This document shows positions 21,673-30,575 of a stretch of 55,687 bases of DNA, piece by piece. Each line of letters begins with the position of its first letter. The stretch's first letter is position 1. Under the pieces are notes generated by a model that saw only the letters and a program-made list of their open reading frames with translations, did no database searches and had not been told where the DNA came from. The stretch is taken from positions 1 through 55,687 of the forward strand of contig NZ_JOGB01000069.1 of assembly GCF_000719335.1 (NCBI RefSeq). The letters are read 5' to 3'. This DNA comes from Streptomyces sp. NRRL S-87. GTDB taxonomy: Bacteria; Actinomycetota; Actinomycetes; Streptomycetales; Streptomycetaceae. Both the position numbers and the translations under genes were made by a program.

Positions 21673-23880
21673 TCAGGAGGCGCCGGACGCCTCGCGCGGC
21701 TGCGTGCCCTGCGTGCCCTGCGTGCCCTGCGTTGCCTGCGTGCCCTGCTGGGGCGGGAGGCTGCCGTAGCGTTCCATGCGCTGCCAGCGCAGGCGGGAGC
21801 CTGCGACGGCCGTGTAGACGGACTGGATGACCACGAGGTACATCAGCTGCCGGTAGACGAACTGCTGGAGCGGCATGCTCCACAGCGGGCCGGGCCGCTC
21901 CCCGTCGAGGCGGAACGCGTAGAGCCCCAGCAGCAGTTGCAGGACCAGGAACCCGAACCAGAGCCCGACGATCCGCACCGGGTCCAGGAAGACCAGGCCG
22001 TACACGGCGAACACGTCCACGATCGGCGCCAGCAGCGGCAGCAGCACCTGGAAGAGGAGCAGGTAGATCAGACCGCGGCGGCCCAGCTTGCCGGCCTGGC
22101 CGCGCTGGACGAAGGCGCCGCGGTGCTTCCACATGGCCTGCAGGGTGCCGTAGCACCACCGGTAGCGCTGCTTCCACAGCGCGCCGAGCGAGGCCGGGGC
22201 CTCGGTCCAGGCCTTCGCGCGCTCTTCGTAGACCACCCGCCAGCCGGCCCTGCACAGCGCCATGGTGAGGTCGGTGTCCTCGGCGAGCGTGGTGTCGCCG
22301 ACGCCGCCCACCCGCAGCAGGGCCGAGCGCCGGAAGGCACCGACGGCACCGGGCACGGTGGGCATGCACTCGGCGAGGTCGAACAGGCGGCGGTCCAGGT
22401 TGAAGCCGACCACGTACTCGATGTGCTGCCAGCGGCCCAGCAGGCCGCCCCGGTTGACCACCTTGGCGTTGCCGGAGACGGCGCCGACCGCGGGGTCCGC
22501 GAAGGGCTGGACGATCATCCGTACCGCGTCCGGCTCGAAGACGGTGTCCCCGTCGACCATGACGAGCAGCTCGTTCGTCGCCGCCGCGATGCCGGTGTTG
22601 AGCGCGGCCGGCTTGCCCGCGTTGAGCTGCCGGATGACCCGTACGCCGGGCAGCCCGAGGGACTCGACGAGGTCCGCCGTGCCGTCGGTGGAGCCGTCGT
22701 CGACGACGATGACCTCGACCGGGTGGTCGGAAGCGACCAGGGAGCGGACCGCCGCTTCGATGCCCGCACTCTCGTTGTACGCCGGCACGATGACGCTCAC
22801 CGGTTCGGTCACGGGCTCGCCCCACGGCCCGCGCCGCCGCAGCCGCACGTGCCGGCGGGCCGCCGCGAAGACGGCGATCGCGCGCAGCAGGCTGATCGCG
22901 CCGGCCGCCCACAGCAGCCAGGTGATCACGTCCAGGGTCCAGTCGGTGCTGCGCACGGCGGTCACCAGTGCGCGCCCCTGCCACTGGTCGGCGGCCACGG
23001 CCGGCCGCTCGGCGGCGGGGAGGGCGACCGCCTGGCCGACGGTGGCGAAGCGGAAGCCGGCGGCCTGGAGCCGGGGCAGCAGCCGCTCCAGGGCGGCGAC
23101 CGTCTGGCTGCGGTCGCCGCCCGCGTCGTGCATGAGGACGATCTGGCCGGCCGTGCCCCTGGGGGTGGCCTTGGCGACGATCCGGTCGGTGCCGGGCCGC
23201 TTCCAGTCCTCGCTGTCGAGGGTCGTCAGGACCGTGAGGTAGCCCTCGTGCCCGGCAGCCTGGACCGCCCGCCAGTCGGCGTCGGTGAGCGCGGCGTTGG
23301 AGGAGGAGTACGGGGGCCGCATCAGCGGGGTGGTCACCCCGGTGGCGCCGACGATGGCGAGCTGGGTCTGGCGCAGTTCCAGCGAGCGCCGCCAGGCGGG
23401 TGACTGCCCCAGGTTGGTGTGGGTGTAGGAGTGCACCCCGATCTGGTGGCCCTCCGCGACGATCCGGCGGGCGAGCTCCGGGTGCTCGGCGACCCGCGTG
23501 CCGACGGTGAAGAAGGTCGCCTTCACGTGGTGGCGGCGCAGCACGTCGAGGACCTTCGGGGTCCAGACCGGATCGGGCCCGTCGTCGAAGGTGAGCGCGA
23601 TGGTGCGGGCGGCGGGGGCGGCCGTGCGGGCGGCCGAGCCGTCGATGACCGGGCCGCCCTCGACGATCCCGTCCGGTACGCCGGTGTCCGGGCCCTGGGC
23701 CTGGACGGCACCGTCGGCCGTGCTGTCGAACATGTGCCGGGAGTACCCCTGCAGCAGCAGCGCGGCCGACAGCGTGAGGACCAGTGTGGCGAGCAGGAGC
23801 CAGTGGGTTCGCGGGGTGACGTCGCGTACGGAGGGGCGCCGGCCGGAGTGCTGTCGGGAACGGCGACGGATGGGGGACAC
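21673..23880 (-). CDS. Bifunctional polysaccharide deacetylase/glycosyltransferase, MatB-like
   Basis: This is a membrane protein of about 735 residues, with GTG 23880 as start (AGGAA upstream); the frame is open to 24021. Order of parts: one N-terminal helix (HWLLLATLVLTLSAALLLQG); an extracellular NodB deacetylase domain (TIALTFDDGPDPVW, then HQIGVHSYTHTNLG); a second helix; a cytoplasmic GT2 domain (VSVIVPAYNE, DDGSTDGTAD, MVDGDT, EDTDLT, then QRYRWCYGTLQ); and C-terminal helices. The layout matches Streptomyces MatB, which makes an extracellular PNAG-like glycan that controls pellet formation. The C-terminus has GTQ repeats encoded by a 9-bp tandem repeat (21701-21745). Confidence 0.88.
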   Translation of the reverse strand: MSPIRRRSRQHSGRRPSVRDVTPRTHWLLLATLVLTLSAALLLQGYSRHMFDSTADGAVQAQGPDTGVPDGIVEGGPVIDGSAARTAAPAARTIALTFDDGPDPVWTPKVLDVLRRHHVKATFFTVGTRVAEHPELARRIVAEGHQIGVHSYTHTNLGQSPAWRRSLELRQTQLAIVGATGVTTPLMRPPYSSSNAALTDADWRAVQAAGHEGYLTVLTTLDSEDWKRPGTDRIVAKATPRGTAGQIVLMHDAGGDRSQTVAALERLLPRLQAAGFRFATVGQAVALPAAERPAVAADQWQGRALVTAVRSTDWTLDVITWLLWAAGAISLLRAIAVFAAARRHVRLRRRGPWGEPVTEPVSVIVPAYNESAGIEAAVRSLVASDHPVEVIVVDDGSTDGTADLVESLGLPGVRVIRQLNAGKPAALNTGIAAATNELLVMVDGDTVFEPDAVRMIVQPFADPAVGAVSGNAKVVNRGGLLGRWQHIEYVVGFNLDRRLFDLAECMPTVPGAVGAFRRSALLRVGGVGDTTLAEDTDLTMALCRAGWRVVYEERAKAWTEAPASLGALWKQRYRWCYGTLQAMWKHRGAFVQRGQAGKLGRRGLIYLLLFQVLLPLLAPIVDVFAVYGLVFLDPVRIVGLWFGFLVLQLLLGLYAFRLDGERPGPLWSMPLQQFVYRQLMYLVVIQSVYTAVAGSRLRWQRMERYGSLPPQQGTQATQGTQGTQGTQPREASGAS
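21701..21745 (-). repeat. Five tandem 9-bp units in the MatB-like gene
   Basis: The unit tgcgtgccc is repeated five times (the fourth is tgcgttgcc), encoding a GTQ-rich tail of the MatB-like protein. Copy number may vary between strains. Confidence 0.7.
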
Positions 23881-24086
23881 GGGTGTTTCCTGCCTGCTGC
23901 TGTGCGGTGAAGGGAAGTGGCGGTGGGGGGGTGAGTGCCGTGGGGTGGGTGCCCTGGGGTGGTTGCCCTGTGGTGGGGGCCCTGGGGTGGGTGCCGTACG
24001 GCGCGCGGCGCTGCTGCGCACGCGGATGGCCGCACCCCGGTCCCGGCCGCGGGCCGGCGGGCCGGCGGGCCGAGGGGGCGGCCCGG

Positions 24087-24845
24087 CTACGGCGTGGGGG
24101 TCGGCTGGTGCGGGTTGCGCGAGGGCTTGGGCTTGGACTTGGCGATCCCGGAACGGCCGGGACCGGTCGCCGCGGGCGTCGGGCTGGCGTCCGGGCTCGG
24201 GGACGGGCCCGCCGTACCGGTCGGCGAGGGCGTCGCGGACGGGGAGGCCGACGGCGTGGTGGAGCCGGAGGCGGAGGGGCCGGTGCTCGGCCGTGGCTTC
24301 GTGCCGCGGCCTGCCTTCGCCGGGACGAGCAGGCCGGGGCGGGAGGGGCCGTGGTGCCGCGCGGAACCGTGGGACGCACCGGCCGCGGTCGGGGTGGTGG
24401 TGGGGTCCGGCTCGGCGTCGGCCATGTCGGCGGCCGGGGGCGCGGGCAGCGGCAGGAAGGGCAGGTGGACGGTGGGTCCGCCCAGCAGGGTGCTGACGAG
24501 GACCACGACGTAGGCGGCGGCCGGCAGCACGAGCAGGCGTCCGATGCGGCGCACCCGGCGCGGGCGGCGCCCGGAGGCGTCGACGAAGACCGGCCGGTCG
24601 GCGGTGCCGGTCCCGGGCGCTGCGGCGGGCGCGGCGTCTGCGGGGGCGGCGGCGGGCGCGGGCCCGAGGTCCGCGGGAGCGGGCAGGGCGGCGGTGACGT
24701 CGGGCACGGCGGCGAGGAGGGCGGTCGGGGCTTCGTCCCCAGCCGCGGGTGCGGCGTCGGGCGTCGTGGCGGTGTCCGGCCCGGCACCGCCCGCCAGGGG
24801 TATCGGCAGGGTGTCCGGGGCCGGATCGGCAAGGCGTGGCTGCAT
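24087..24845 (-). CDS. Proline/serine-rich single-pass membrane protein
   Basis: This 252-residue protein has an acidic, Ala/Pro-rich N-terminus, then a basic stretch (GRRPRRVRRIGRLL) and one membrane helix (LLVLPAAAYVVVLVSTLLGG, about 104-123), then an extracellular Pro/Ser/Thr-rich tail that would span the wall. No domain is recognised. It lies about 200 bases upstream of the MatB-like gene on the same strand and probably belongs with it, as wall-spanning partner or regulator. Start ATG 24845. Confidence 0.65.
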   Translation of the reverse strand: MQPRLADPAPDTLPIPLAGGAGPDTATTPDAAPAAGDEAPTALLAAVPDVTAALPAPADLGPAPAAAPADAAPAAAPGTGTADRPVFVDASGRRPRRVRRIGRLLVLPAAAYVVVLVSTLLGGPTVHLPFLPLPAPPAADMADAEPDPTTTPTAAGASHGSARHHGPSRPGLLVPAKAGRGTKPRPSTGPSASGSTTPSASPSATPSPTGTAGPSPSPDASPTPAATGPGRSGIAKSKPKPSRNPHQPTPTP

Positions 24846-24960
24846 GGGAGGCCTCTGCGGTCGGGGGTCGCGGCCGTGGATGGCGGCCGGACCGGGGACC
24901 AGCCGCTGCCCCGGAGGGGACGGGACGGGCGGGCTGGACGTGTCGGGTGGTGCGGGGCGT

Positions 24961-25001
24961 ACGGGGGGCGGGGGCCGCGGCGGCGCGGCCCCCGCCCCCG
25001 T
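24961..25001 (-). terminator. GC-rich hairpin terminator
   Basis: Long arms (acggggggcgggggccgc and its near complement ending cccgcccccgt) meet around a short centre, right after the stop of the sigma-operon membrane gene at 25005. Confidence 0.65.
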
Positions 25002-25004
25002 ACG

Positions 25005-25979
25005 TCAGCGGGCGGGGTCGGCGCCCGGGTCCCGGCCCTTGGCGGGCGGGGCGGGCTTGCGCTCCGACGGCTTCGACGGACGGGTCCGCGGTGCCTTCGG
25101 TGCGTGGGTCGGGTGGGCGGGACGGGATGTGTGGACGGGGTGCGTCGGGTGGGCGGGATGCGTCGGTTGGGCCGGGTTGCCGGGCTGCTTGCCGCGTCCC
25201 CCGGGGCTCGGATGGGCCCCGGGACCGCCCCCCTTGCCGGGGTGCGTGGGCGACGGCGAGGGCGCCGGGCTGGGGCCCGCGGACGGGCCGCGCAGCACCG
25301 GGGCGCAGTACGCCGGTACGTCGTCCGGGCCGCCCGCGGCCGCGACCAGGGCGGCGTACCGCTGCCCGGCCAGGGCCTGCGCGGCCTGTGCCCCGGTCAG
25401 TCGGCCGTACCCGCGGCAGAGCGCGGCGAGCTCGCCGGTGGGCGCGGACGCGTCGGGCCGGTAGCCGGGGTCCCGGCGCGTGCCGGGGGAGCCGGAGGCG
25501 GTGCCACCGGGGGTGGAGGCGGTCGGCCGCGCTTCGGCGCGGTCGTCGCCGCCCCCGCCGAGCACGGCGGGCAGGTGGCCGGTGCCGGCGGCGAGCGCGA
25601 AGCCGCCGAGCGCGGTGACGGCGGCCGCGGCCACCACCTTCACGCTCAGGAGCTGCGCCAGCGCTGCCACGGGCATCGGCCGCCTCCGGGATTCTCTCGG
25701 TACTGCTGGGACAGGTGGGACAGGTGGGTCTGCGAGGACCGGTGGAACTGCTGCTGGATCTCGTACGGACAGGGCTGCGTGTTCGGCGTCGAGGCGAGCG
25801 GCCCGGAACGCGGCCAGTGCCGCCCGCTGGCCGGGAAGCTCCCCCTCCGCCACGGGTGCGCTGGCGGCGGCGAGCAGTCCGGCGAGGGCCTCGTGGCCGG
25901 CCGCCGCTCCGACCTCGCGCGCGCCGAGCAGCTGCTCAGCGGTGTCGCGGTCGATCCGACGGGGTCGGTTGGTGCTCAT
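25005..25979 (-). CDS. Membrane protein coupled to the ECF sigma factor, possible anti-sigma
   Basis: This 324-residue protein starts at ATG 25979, overlapping the sigma-factor stop (ATGA). The N-terminal about 100 residues are cytoplasmic and helical (RRIDRDTAEQLLGAREVGAA, later GQRAALAAFRAARLDAEHAA). One membrane helix follows (VKVVAAAAVTALGGFALAAG), then a long extracellular Pro/Gly-rich tail with PTHPAHPTHPVHT repeats. A sigma-interacting N-terminus, one helix and a coupled start are what an anti-sigma factor would show, but there is no HxxxCxxC zinc motif, so the role is inferred from position only. Confidence 0.6.
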   Translation of the reverse strand: MSTNRPRRIDRDTAEQLLGAREVGAAAGHEALAGLLAAASAPVAEGELPGQRAALAAFRAARLDAEHAALSVRDPAAVPPVLADPPVPPVPAVPRESRRRPMPVAALAQLLSVKVVAAAAVTALGGFALAAGTGHLPAVLGGGGDDRAEARPTASTPGGTASGSPGTRRDPGYRPDASAPTGELAALCRGYGRLTGAQAAQALAGQRYAALVAAAGGPDDVPAYCAPVLRGPSAGPSPAPSPSPTHPGKGGGPGAHPSPGGRGKQPGNPAQPTHPAHPTHPVHTSRPAHPTHAPKAPRTRPSKPSERKPAPPAKGRDPGADPAR

Positions 25980-26761
25980 CTCACGCCCTTCAGCGTTGAG
26001 GCCTTCACTCTTGTCACTCGTTTGGCGGAATTTTTTTCCTCCGGCTGTCCGGAGCGTCGTCCGCGGCCCCGTTCCGGGGCCCGCCGGCCCGCTTCCGGGG
26101 CCGACGCGGCGGCGCCCGAGGACGGTGGCGGGTTCCGCTCGACGAGCTTGGCGAGCTTGCGCAGGCCCCGGTGGGCGGCCATGCGCACGGCGCCCGCGCG
26201 CTTGCCGAGGACGCGCGCGGCGCTCTCGGCGTCCAGGTCCATGACCACCCGCAGCAGCACCGCCTCGGCCTGGTCGCGCGGCAGGGTGGCGATCAGCGCG
26301 AGGGCGGCGGCGGTGCCGGCGCCCGCGATGGCCGCGCCCTCGGTGTCGTCGCCCGACGCCCGGTCCAGCAGCTCCTCCACCGGCACGCTCACGGCCGGCC
26401 GGCGGCGACGGGCGCGCAGCATGTCCATCGCGCGGTTGCGGGCGATGGTCGCGGCCCAGCCGCGGAAGTTGTCGAAGTCGCCCCGGAACGACCCCAGATC
26501 GCGTGCGATCTGCAGCCACGCCTCGGAGGCCACGTCCTCCGCGTCCGCACCGACCAGGACCGTCAGGTAGCGCAGCAACCCCGGCTGCACCGCCCGGAAA
26601 ACCTTCTCAAATGCCCCCTCATCGCCCTCCTGAGCGGCTATCAGCTGTGCGGACAGGTCCTCGGGTGCGCGCTGGCGCGGCACTCCGGAACCGCCCGACT
26701 CCTCCCCCATGTCGGCATCGCCGAACTCCTCCGCATACTGCACCGGGACATGATGCGGCAT
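25976..26761 (-). CDS. ECF-type RNA polymerase sigma factor
   Basis: This is a sigma-70 family protein of about 261 residues. Region 2 is clear ([37 protein letters not shown], then [20 protein letters not shown]), and region 4 follows ([20 protein letters not shown], then [20 protein letters not shown]). The best start is uncertain: ATG 26761 or 26710; neither has a good ribosome-binding site, and the frame is open to 26830. The C-terminus is an Arg/Pro-rich extension. Its stop overlaps the start of the membrane protein above. Targets are not visible in this window. Confidence 0.85.
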   Translation of the reverse strand: MPHHVPVQYAEEFGDADMGEESGGSGVPRQRAPEDLSAQLIAAQEGDEGAFEKVFRAVQPGLLRYLTVLVGADAEDVASEAWLQIARDLGSFRGDFDNFRGWAATIARNRAMDMLRARRRRPAVSVPVEELLDRASGDDTEGAAIAGAGTAAALALIATLPRDQAEAVLLRVVMDLDAESAARVLGKRAGAVRMAAHRGLRKLAKLVERNPPPSSGAAASAPEAGRRAPERGRGRRSGQPEEKNSAKRVTRVKASTLKGVR

Positions 26762-26909
26762 GCCCGGCCCCGGGCCGCGCCCGCTCTTGTGCGCCTCCCG
26801 GTCCGCCGCGATACTCAGCCGGCAGCGCACTTGTCAGGAACACGCCATTCTGACTGCGCCTCACAGGGCCCGGCCACCCACCGGACCGCGACGCTCCGAG
26901 GAGGAGAAC

Positions 26910-27827
26910 GTGAGGATCACGCGCACCGCTTCCCCCTTCCCCCACGACGGGACCGCCACCCCCGCTCCCCGCCCCGCCCCGCGCGGACGCCGCGCGGCCA
27001 CGGCCCTCGCCGCTGTGGGCCTGCTGGCGTCCACCGCGCTCGGGCTGCCCGCGGCCCAGGCAGCCCCCCGCGCCCCCGAGGCCACCCAGCTCGCCGCGGT
27101 CGACCAGGCCGTGCTCCGCGCGGACGTCGGCGGCACCGCCTGGTACGTGGACCGGGCCGCCGGAACCGTCGTGGTCACGGCCGACAGCACCGTCACCCGG
27201 GCCGGCCTGGCGAAGCTCCGCAGGGCCGCCGGCGCCACCCCCGGAGCCCTCCGGATCGAGCGGACCCCGGGCAGGTTCACGCCACTCCTCGGCCCCGGCG
27301 ACGCCGTCTACGGCGGCGGCTACCGGTGCTCGGTGGCGTTCAACGTCGTGAGCGGCGGGACGTACTCGTTCCTGACCGCGGGCCACTGCGGCAACGTCGC
27401 GAACACCTGGTACGCCAACGCGTCCCAGACCACCCTGATCGGGCCCACCACCGGCTCCAGCTTCCCCGGCAACGACTACGCGCTGGTGCGCTACGACAAC
27501 ACCTCCCTCAGCCACCCCGGCGGATTCACTGCCGCGAACGCCTACGTGGGTGAGCCGGTAAAGCGGAGCGGCTCCACCACCGGCACCAGGAGCGGTACGG
27601 TCACGGCCCTCGACGCCACGGTCCACTACAGCGGGGGCGGCACCGTGCGGGGCATGATCCAGACGAACGTCTGCGCGGAGCCCGGCGACTCGGGCGGCGC
27701 GCTCTACGACGGCACGAAGGCGCTGGGCATCACCTCCGGCGGCAGCGGGAACTGCTCGACCGGCGGCACCACCTTCTACCAGCCGGTGCCGGAGGCCCTC
27801 GCCAAGTACAAGGTCTCCCTGTACTGA
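26910..27827 (+). CDS. Secreted trypsin-like serine protease (S1, streptogrisin-like)
   Basis: This 305-residue protein uses GTG 26910 with gaggaggag just upstream. The signal peptide has an Arg-rich start ([20 protein letters not shown], ending AAQA), then a propeptide of about 80 residues. The mature domain begins near [14 protein letters not shown]. The catalytic triad is visible: His in TAGHCGN, Asp in NDYALVRYD and Ser in [10 protein letters not shown]. Cys pairs flank His and Ser as in the streptogrisins. It is transcribed away from the sigma-factor operon. Confidence 0.9.
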   Translation: MRITRTASPFPHDGTATPAPRPAPRGRRAATALAAVGLLASTALGLPAAQAAPRAPEATQLAAVDQAVLRADVGGTAWYVDRAAGTVVVTADSTVTRAGLAKLRRAAGATPGALRIERTPGRFTPLLGPGDAVYGGGYRCSVAFNVVSGGTYSFLTAGHCGNVANTWYANASQTTLIGPTTGSSFPGNDYALVRYDNTSLSHPGGFTAANAYVGEPVKRSGSTTGTRSGTVTALDATVHYSGGGTVRGMIQTNVCAEPGDSGGALYDGTKALGITSGGSGNCSTGGTTFYQPVPEALAKYKVSLY

Positions 27828-28025
27828 GCCCGGCCGGCGGGCGTCGCTCCGGCCCCCGGACCGGCGCCCGCCCGGCCCGCGGACCGGTGGCCGACGGATC
27901 GAGGCCGCCCACCCGCCGACCCGCCACGGCTTCACAGGGGCGAAGGCGCGGCGCGTGCGGGCAGGCGGGTGAACGCGGGTGCGCGCGAGATGCGGGCGCG
28001 GGTGGCCCTGGCGCATGCTGGCTGT

Positions 28026-30575
28026 GTGAACGGCCGAGCTCCGGACGGACTGGCCCTGGTGCTCGCCCACTCCGTCGTGGGCGCGATCGAGTCCGTGGGC
28101 GGGTACGCCGGGGGCGTGTTCCTGCGCACGGAGACCGCCGGACTGCTGCGGCTGGCCGTGCTCGCGGGGCTGCCCGCACCCCTGTTCCGCCCGTGGTGGC
28201 GGATGCACGTGAACCGCCCGTTCCCGGTCGCGGAGGCGTACCGCACGGGCCAGGGCGTCCACCTCGCGGACGCCGAAGAGGCCATGCGGCGCTTCCCGCA
28301 GCTGATGGCCGGGCTGCCCTACACCTTCGGGTCCTCGTACGAGCCGCTGGTCGGCGGGCCGGGCGCGACGGGCGAGAAGTACGGGGTCCTGATGGTCCTG
28401 CGCCGTGACACCCCGGGGGCCCAGGTGGCCGAGGCCGACCAGGCCCGGATGCGGCGGGTCGCGCACCGACTGGCCGAGCACCTCGACCGGCTGGCACGCC
28501 GGGGCACGGCCGTGACGTGGGCGGACGAGCCGGTGGCCGTGCAGCTGCCCGCCCCGCTGGCGCCGCCCGCACCGGTGGGAGGCTTCACCTGGGACCCGGA
28601 GAGCGGGGTCGTCACGGCCGACGCGCAGCTGTGCGCCGCCCTGGGTACGGATCCCGACCGCTTCCCGGGCACCGTCGAGGCGCTGACCGCCGGCTGGGCT
28701 CCGGCGGAGGTGCTGGCGCTGCACGTCCTGGCCAGGCAGCTGACGGGCGGCCCGGAAGGCCCCGACGGGCCGCCCCCCGGCCCCGGCGTGCCCCTGCGGC
28801 TGCGGCTGTCCGGCCCCGCCGGCCGCATCCGGCTGTTGGAGCTCTCACCCACCGAGGACGTCGCCCCCGGGGCTCCGACCGCCACTCCCGGGGGCCCGAC
28901 CGCCCCGAGAACCCCGGCCGCCACCCCCCTCCCCCTGTCCGGCCGCCTGATCGACCTCGGCGACGAGCCGCTCGGCGGCGAGATCACCGACCAGCTGCCG
29001 CACTCCTTCCTCGGCCTCGACCGCCTCGGCCGCATCACGTACGTGAACGAGGCCGCCGTCGCCCTGCTCGGCCGGAGCCGTCCCACCCTCGTCGGCCGGG
29101 TGCTGTGGGAGGCCCTTCCGTGGTTCGGCCAAGCGGCGTACGAGGACTTCTTCCGGGCCGCGCTGATCGCCGAGGACCCGGTCCAGTTCCTGGCCCGCAG
29201 CACCCCGGACGAGTGGGTGGCGGTGTCCCTGCACCCGGTGCCGGGCGGTGTGACCGTGATGCTCGCGGCCACCGAGCGCTCCGCGTACGCACCGAGTTCC
29301 GTGGTCCGGCCGGTGAGCGGGCTCGGCTCGCCGGCCGACCGCGCCACCGCGCTCTACCGCCCGGTGGCCCTGGCCATCGCGCTCACCGAGGCGGTGACGG
29401 CACGCCAGGTCTCCGCCGTGGTCACGGAGGAGCTGCTGCCCGCCTTCGGCGGCCGCCAGTTGGCGATCTACCTGCTCAACGAGCGCCACCTGTACCTGGC
29501 CTGGGAGACCGGCTTCCCGCAGGGCTTCCTGGACCGCTTCGACGGGGTGTCCCTCGACGCACGGCTGCCCGGGGTCGAGACCCTGACGACCGGCCGGCCG
29601 CTGTTCTTCGAGTCCATGGAGCACCTGGCCGCCGCCTACCCGGGCATCCCCCTCGACGCCCACATCGGCGCCCGGGCCTTCCTGCCGCTCATCGCCTCCG
29701 GCCGGCCGGTGGGCTCGTGCATCCTCGGCTTCGACGCGCCGCGCGGCTTCAGCCTCGAGGAGCGCACCGTGCTCACGGCGCTGGCCGGCCTGATCGCCCA
29801 GGCCCTCGAACGCGCCCAGCGCTACGACACCGAGGCCGCGCTCGCCCGGGGCCTGCAGGACGCGCTGCTGCCGCACCGGCTGCTGGTGCGCGAGAACGTC
29901 GACACCGTCGGCCGCTACCTGCCGGGCACCCAGGGCATGGAGGTGGGCGGCGACTGGTACGACGTGATCGAGACCGGCACCGGACTGCTCGCGCTGGTCA
30001 TCGGCGACGTCCAGGGCCACGGGGTGAACGCGGCCGGCACGATGGGCCAACTGCGCAGTGCGGTACGGGCCTTCTCGCTCAGCAGCGAGGATCCGCAGAC
30101 CGTGATGAGCGGCACGAACCGGCTGCTGATCGACCTCGATCCCGGCCAGTTCGCCAGCTGCTGCTACGTGGTGCTCGACCCCGCGACCGGGCAGGCGCAC
30201 GCGGTCCGGGCCGGCCACCCGCCGCCGCTGCTGCGCCGGCCGGACGGCCGGACCGAGGTGCTCGACCTGGCGGGCGGAGTGGTGCTCGGCGTGGACGACG
30301 GGGCGAGCTACCCCGTCACCGAGCTGCACCTCGACCCCGGCGCGGTGCTGGCGCTGTTCACCGACGGGCTGGTGGAGCACGCCGGTGAGGACATCGACGA
30401 GGGCGTGGAGCGGCTGCGCCGGGCACTCGCGGAGGCCGGCGACACGCCGCTGGCCGCCACCGCCGACCGACTGATCGCCGAGGCCGGGCGGGCGCCGGAG
30501 CGGCCGGACGACATCGCACTCCTGCTCGCCGCCCGCTGGGGCGGGTCCGCACGCGAAGGGGGCGGAGGCACGTGA
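28026..30575 (+). CDS. PP2C (SpoIIE-type) phosphatase with GAF-PAS-GAF sensor region
   Basis: This cytosolic protein is about 849 residues from GTG 28026; ATGs at 27969 and 27990 are alternatives, and none has a good ribosome-binding site. Order: GAF-like domain (about 1-150), a PAS domain (SFLGLDRLGRITYVNEAAVA), a second GAF (AIYLLNERHLYLAWETG) and a C-terminal SpoIIE phosphatase (MEVGGDWYDVIETG, VIGDVQGHGVNAAG, VRAGHPPPLL, ALFTDGLVEH, then DDIALLLAARW) with its metal-binding Asp residues. Such proteins dephosphorylate anti-anti-sigma factors. The stop overlaps the next gene (GTGA), so the two are coupled. Confidence 0.9.
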   Translation: MNGRAPDGLALVLAHSVVGAIESVGGYAGGVFLRTETAGLLRLAVLAGLPAPLFRPWWRMHVNRPFPVAEAYRTGQGVHLADAEEAMRRFPQLMAGLPYTFGSSYEPLVGGPGATGEKYGVLMVLRRDTPGAQVAEADQARMRRVAHRLAEHLDRLARRGTAVTWADEPVAVQLPAPLAPPAPVGGFTWDPESGVVTADAQLCAALGTDPDRFPGTVEALTAGWAPAEVLALHVLARQLTGGPEGPDGPPPGPGVPLRLRLSGPAGRIRLLELSPTEDVAPGAPTATPGGPTAPRTPAATPLPLSGRLIDLGDEPLGGEITDQLPHSFLGLDRLGRITYVNEAAVALLGRSRPTLVGRVLWEALPWFGQAAYEDFFRAALIAEDPVQFLARSTPDEWVAVSLHPVPGGVTVMLAATERSAYAPSSVVRPVSGLGSPADRATALYRPVALAIALTEAVTARQVSAVVTEELLPAFGGRQLAIYLLNERHLYLAWETGFPQGFLDRFDGVSLDARLPGVETLTTGRPLFFESMEHLAAAYPGIPLDAHIGARAFLPLIASGRPVGSCILGFDAPRGFSLEERTVLTALAGLIAQALERAQRYDTEAALARGLQDALLPHRLLVRENVDTVGRYLPGTQGMEVGGDWYDVIETGTGLLALVIGDVQGHGVNAAGTMGQLRSAVRAFSLSSEDPQTVMSGTNRLLIDLDPGQFASCCYVVLDPATGQAHAVRAGHPPPLLRRPDGRTEVLDLAGGVVLGVDDGASYPVTELHLDPGAVLALFTDGLVEHAGEDIDEGVERLRRALAEAGDTPLAATADRLIAEAGRAPERPDDIALLLAARWGGSAREGGGGT

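Noticed and set aside
21206..24832. A 1208-residue frame on the minus strand over the MatB-like gene and the lasso precursor
   Set aside because: Only its last 35 residues are real (the lasso precursor); the rest is the wrong frame of the MatB-like gene, with Pro/Arg-rich translation.
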